This document shows, in pieces, positions 19,394 to 22,817 of a stretch of DNA of 22,817 bases (positions within the stretch are counted from its first letter, which is position 1; every line of letters begins with the position of its first letter). This DNA comes from Chalciporus piperatus (taxonomy: Eukaryota; Basidiomycota; Agaricomycetes; Boletales; Boletaceae), in the NCBI GenBank assembly GCA_038093975.1, contig JBBPTG010000338.1, positions 1 through 22,817 of the forward strand, given 5' to 3'. The translations under genes were made by a program, and so were the position numbers. A model generated the notes under the pieces. That model was not told the origin of the DNA, did no database searches, and saw only the letters and a list, made by a program, of their open reading frames with translations.

Positions 19394-19476
19394 ATGAAAT
19401 GATACAGCCTGATTTAGAGTGGTGGGTTGAGCGTCTCAAAACGGGAGATGTCGTCCAATTTTTCCTCCACCCTCTC
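19394..19476 (+). pseudogene. DIRS-like remnant, right piece
   Basis: Directly after E3 the frame gives PDLEWWVERLKTGDVV, the expected continuation of the RNase H region broken at 16159. It is cut at 19477 by the LTR of a gypsy element. Confidence 0.75.
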
Positions 19477-19940
19477 TGTTATGCTTGTACCGGGTAGGTC
19501 AAAGCGTAGACGCAAAAGCCTAGTCAAGGACAAAGGTTTCAAAGGTAACCTAACGATGGGATGTCCACGTTAAGGCCTAGCGTCCGTTCAAGAGTGGGAC
19601 GGTGACTCTCAGAGGGTTCAAAGGAAAGCAGGTGACAGCTAGTTGTAAGATTTGGTGGGGTACAGGAGGAAACTCGAGGGTTTATATAAGTGAAGAAACG
19701 AGTTAAGGGCAGGCATAGAACAAGTCAGAATACGTAAGAACAAGTCATGACGAATAGGAATGAGTCATGCTCGGTAAGTATACGAGTCAGCGATGACGAA
19801 GCGTGGAAGGAGAAAGAACATTAAGGAATGTTCGCTGACTAAAGCAAGGTAAGAAATAAGAGGCCTAGGCAGGACTTGAACCAGCGACTAGGACTTAGTA
19901 CAAGGTAACAAAGAAGAGGAAAGAATGAGTGATCGTAACA
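19477..19940 (-). repeat. 3' LTR of the minus-strand Ty3/gypsy element
   Basis: The ends TGTTA and TAACA bound 464 bp. A TATATAAA box on the minus strand lies near 19690. A polypurine tract adjoins the upper side. The 5' LTR lies beyond the window, so target duplication cannot be tested. Confidence 0.75.
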
Positions 19941-19953
19941 TTACCCCCGTATT
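19941..19953 (-). other. Polypurine tract
   Basis: On the minus strand the bases just before the LTR read ATACGGGGGTAA, the usual plus-strand primer site for an LTR element. Confidence 0.65.
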
Positions 19954-19985
19954 AGAATCAAGTCATCGACGAAGATAAAAACTAG

Positions 19986-21152
19986 TCAAATGCTTAACCC
20001 GTAATGACCAGGAGAACCGGTCATGTTTGCATATCCGACATCGTCGGTTGGATCATCTCCGTCATAGAGAGTGGCGTCGTCGTCGTCGCGTGAATTAGCC
20101 TCACCCGAGATACGGGTATAGAGTGGAGGGGGGCGTCGAGCAGCTCGATTGGTATTGGTTGATCGGCGGGAACGGGAAGAGGGTGCAACAGGTGGCGTGG
20201 TTGTATGTCTCTGTCCACGCCTAAGTGGACAACGACCTTGAATGTGACCGGGTGCCCAGCGGAAGCACGTGGGACACTGGTATACGGGACAGTGGACACG
20301 TATATGGCCCAGTCGGTGACATACGAAGCAGGCATCGTGGTACTGGGGATGTGAGGTGGATAGAGGTATGGTGCCAGTCCGTTGTCGTTGCGAGGTAATG
20401 TGGTTACGTTCTGCACGAAAGAAGACTGCTTCCTCTTCATCGTTCAAAGGGGAGCTGGACGCGGAAGGAGTCGACGAGGGGAGAGATGAGGTAGAAACTC
20501 CGATGACAGGGGTTGGAGATTGAGCCGCAGAGGCGGATTCTCTGAGGTAGCGGTCAAGGTCATTCAGAAACTCCGGCATCCGTAGCTCATAGAGAGCGAT
20601 GCTGAGGTTGGTAATTAGATCACCGTGGATGTTGCGGAGGGAGGCAGCTTCTGAATGAGCTTGGTGAACCGTCGTCAGGGAAGGAGGAAGATTGGCAAGA
20701 CGGGATGCTTGCAGGTAGGCACGGTAGAGGGCAAAGAGGGGTGACCCCAGATCAAGGTGGGCGCCGATGGGTACAGAGAGACGTGAGTCAAGTAAGAATT
20801 GGGACATACGGTCCATGACGGCATTGTCCATCAACTCGTCACGAAGACGATGAGTGGTGAGTGGTAACTCAATGGGTAAGACTCTGACGGTGGGAATAGC
20901 GGCAATATGAGTGGGGGCATCTAGGTCTTCCTGCAAGACTGGCCATCCAGCGGAGTTTAGTGGAAGACCAGTGGTATTCCATCCAGCTTCAGCGACGGTT
21001 GGGCTAGCGGGTTCGGGGGAAGAGGGACGAGTGGGTTGAATAGGTAGAGAACGGATAGGTAAACCAGGGGGGTAAGTAGGAGAAGAGGAAGAACGAGATA
21101 GAGAAGAAATGGAAGACATAGTGGTCGACGAAGGGGTAGTAGGAGCAGACAT
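19986..21152 (-). CDS. Zinc-knuckle ORF downstream of gypsy pol
   Basis: The 388-residue ORF starts 4 bases after the pol stop, in another frame, and ends just before the polypurine tract. The first 55 residues are Ser/Pro/Thr-rich. The middle (about 95-205) is predicted helical. Residues 275-288 are a CCHC knuckle (CX2CX4HX4C; CFVCHRLGHIRVHC). A second, CX2CX6HX4C, is at 293-308. The end is Arg/Ser-rich, then acidic. CCHC knuckles usually bind nucleic acid and belong to Gag, which normally precedes pol. A third ORF in this 3' place is uncommon among gypsy elements. I recall similar two-knuckle proteins in Agaricomycetes but cannot name the family. The tight spacing suggests coupled translation or a spliced subgenomic RNA. 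Confidence 0.7.
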   Translation of the reverse strand: MSAPTTPSSTTMSSISSLSRSSSSPTYPPGLPIRSLPIQPTRPSSPEPASPTVAEAGWNTTGLPLNSAGWPVLQEDLDAPTHIAAIPTVRVLPIELPLTTHRLRDELMDNAVMDRMSQFLLDSRLSVPIGAHLDLGSPLFALYRAYLQASRLANLPPSLTTVHQAHSEAASLRNIHGDLITNLSIALYELRMPEFLNDLDRYLRESASAAQSPTPVIGVSTSSLPSSTPSASSSPLNDEEEAVFFRAERNHITSQRQRTGTIPLSTSHPQYHDACFVCHRLGHIRVHCPVYQCPTCFRWAPGHIQGRCPLRRGQRHTTTPPVAPSSRSRRSTNTNRAARRPPPLYTRISGEANSRDDDDATLYDGDDPTDDVGYANMTGSPGHYGLSI

Positions 21153-21156
21153 AGTT

Positions 21157-22817
21157 TCAGCGGCGAGCTTTGCGTCTGACAGAAGATGGGGATCTTGAGG
21201 AAGAAGGGAAGGCGGATGGATGAGCTTTCTTATAGTTTTCAAGAACATCCTTGGCGTGGGTAAGGTCTGTTTCTTTGAGCCAGCGATCTTCGTCAGCAGT
21301 ATATCCTTTCCAGCGAACCAGGTACGAGTGGCATCCGGAGAAACTTCGGTGTCAGAGAATCTTTTCGATCTCATACTCTTCTTCGCCTTCTATCAAGTCA
21401 GGTGGTGGAGCCGGGAAGTTCGGTCCGTGTACGGGGTTTTCGCGATAGGGTGATAACAGAGAAGCATGAAACACGGGGTGGATCTTCCACGGTTGTGGGA
21501 GGCGGAGTTTATAAGACAGCGGGGATAAGACCTGTGTGATGATAAAGGGTCCTTCTCGTTTCGGGGCGAACTTTGGGGAAGTAAGGGACCGTTTGAGGTT
21601 TCTTGCTTCTAGCCAGACTTTGTCTCCTTTGGCAAATGGTTTGAACTTCTGTCGAGTTCGTGCGGACATCACTTGTCTGGCAAGCTCGTGTGAGGCGAGT
21701 GCTTCGTCTCTGGCAGCAGTGAGGGAATAAAGGCGAAGTTCGACAGCGGGTAGAGCGGAGTCAGCAATCACCGAAGGAAGAGGACGGGGTTCATATCCCA
21801 TCATGAGATAGAACGGGGATTTGCCGGTGACAGAGTGGGGTCGATGATTGTGTGCAAATTCGGTGTGGGAGATAGAATCAGCCCAGGATATGGGGTTATC
21901 TCCACAGTAGATTCGGAGATAGGTTTCTACTTCCTGGTTGACACGTTCAGTTTCCCCATCGGTTTGGGGATGGTAGGCAGTGGAGAGGGAAAGGTCGTAT
22001 CCAAGGATTCGTCCTAGTTCACGAGCGAACTCGGATGCAAATTGTGGTCCTCGGTCGCTGATGATTTTGTCGTAAAGACCGAATCTCAGGTAGACTTTGT
22101 GGAAAAAGAGGGAGGCAATCCCTTCGGCGGTGACAGTTTTCTTAGTAGGGCAGAGAATTACCCCCTTTGTAAGCCCGTGGTCGACCACGACCAACAGAGA
22201 ATCGAAGCCACTGGAAATGGTCAGGTCGGTGATTAGGTCACAGGACACTTGCTGGAACGGTTTGGAGCTCTTTGACGGTATGGGCATTAAGGGTGGAGTA
22301 GTTGGATGTGTGTTCGCTTTGTTCTGTTGGCAGGTTGCGCATCCTTCGACATATTTGCGCACAAACTGTGCAAGACCAGGCCACCAGAATTCAGCAGCAA
22401 CCAGCTGTCTAGTTTTGAGATAACCCGGGTGGCCGGCGGTGGGGTGATCATGGCAGCGTTGGACGACAGTGCGACGTAAGTTTTCGTCCGGTGGAATGTA
22501 AACGCGATCTTGGTAGGTCAGGACACCGTTATTCATCTGCCAGTCAGCCAGCCGGGATCGGAATGGCGCTGGGATATCGCCGTCAATGGCTTGTAATGCG
22601 GTGAGGAGAAACGGGTCATCTTTGGAAAGACTGGAAATGTGGTTGTTCATGGCGGCGTCGATGACACGGACAAATAGGGAGGGTGGTAGTAGAGTGGTAC
22701 CCGCATTGTCATCGGCGCTGGTGGGAAAGTGATCAGCACGCCTAGATAAGGCATCGGGACCGGCGAGGGATGAGCCAGGAACATGAATCATTTTCAGATC
22801 AAAGTCAGCAAGATCGA
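21157..22817 (-). pseudogene. Ty3/gypsy pol: end of RNase H, integrase, chromodomain; in-frame TGA
   Basis: The reading frame runs in from the window edge. Order: RNase H tail (HVPGSSLAGPDALSRR), integrase HHCC finger (about 22450-22330, CATCQQNK), integrase core with D at 22239-22237, D in SDRGPQF at 22056-22054 and E in TDGETERVNQ at about 21948-21946. The D-E spacing is 35 residues, as in D,D35E. The C-terminal PVFHASLL block follows. TGA at 21352-21354 comes just after EYEIEKIL, the start of a chromodomain; the same frame continues HSYLVRWKGYTADEDRW to a stop at 21157-21159. Chromoviral integrases use this domain to target chromatin. Truncation by TGA would remove it. CGA to TGA is likely, as ILRHR-like text is common here. 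Confidence 0.85.

Overview
The window looks like transposon-packed nuclear DNA of a mushroom-forming basidiomycete (Agaricomycetes). The evidence is a Plavaka-type transposase, two genes of the fungal DUF6532 family, a DUF6698-like gene, DIRS-like and chromodomain Ty3/gypsy retroelements, and many 47-66 bp spliceosomal introns. I cannot name the species. No rRNA, CRISPR array or convincing tRNA gene was seen.

Layout. Positions 1-2846 are the right part of E1, a non-coding element with degenerate CAGT/ACTG arms. E1 cuts the 5' end off a DUF6532 gene (2847-4119, +). A transposon-like right terminus lies at 4531. A Plavaka transposase gene follows (4594-7736, -), interrupted by one in-frame TGA. 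It is divergent from an apparently intact nine-exon DUF6532 gene (8032-10450, +). A second terminus at 10741 abuts a gypsy reverse-transcriptase fragment (10742-11106), which is cut by an LTR (11107-11549). A damaged DUF6698-like gene (12282-13581, -) is split by element E2 (13584-15655). A DIRS-like reverse-transcriptase remnant (about 15811-16159) is split by element E3 (16160-19393), a 3.2 kb near-palindrome, and resumes at 19394-19476. There a minus-strand Ty3/gypsy element begins with its 3' LTR (19477-19940), followed upstream by a zinc-knuckle ORF (19986-21152) and pol (21157 to the window edge).

How it fits together. Five termini share one rule: the element ends 5'-CAG...CTG-3' and is flanked by AT. 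For E2 and E3, taking out the element and one AT leaves an open reading frame across the joint. The order of nesting can then be read: gypsy RT is hit by a DUF6532/Plavaka-bearing unit, which is hit by another DUF6532-bearing unit, which is hit by E1; on the right, DUF6698 is hit by E2, and DIRS is hit by E3 and by a gypsy element.

The most unusual content is inside E1, E2 and E3. They encode no recognisable protein. Instead they carry tandem cassettes written in the grammar of an intron: a strong GTGAGT or GTAAGT donor, a CTCAC or CTGAC branch-like motif, and a CAG acceptor 35-54 bp downstream. Most real introns nearby are of similar size. In E1 and E2 each cassette follows a conserved GC-rich hairpin. 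In E3 the cassettes are present on both arms of the palindrome, in opposite orientation.
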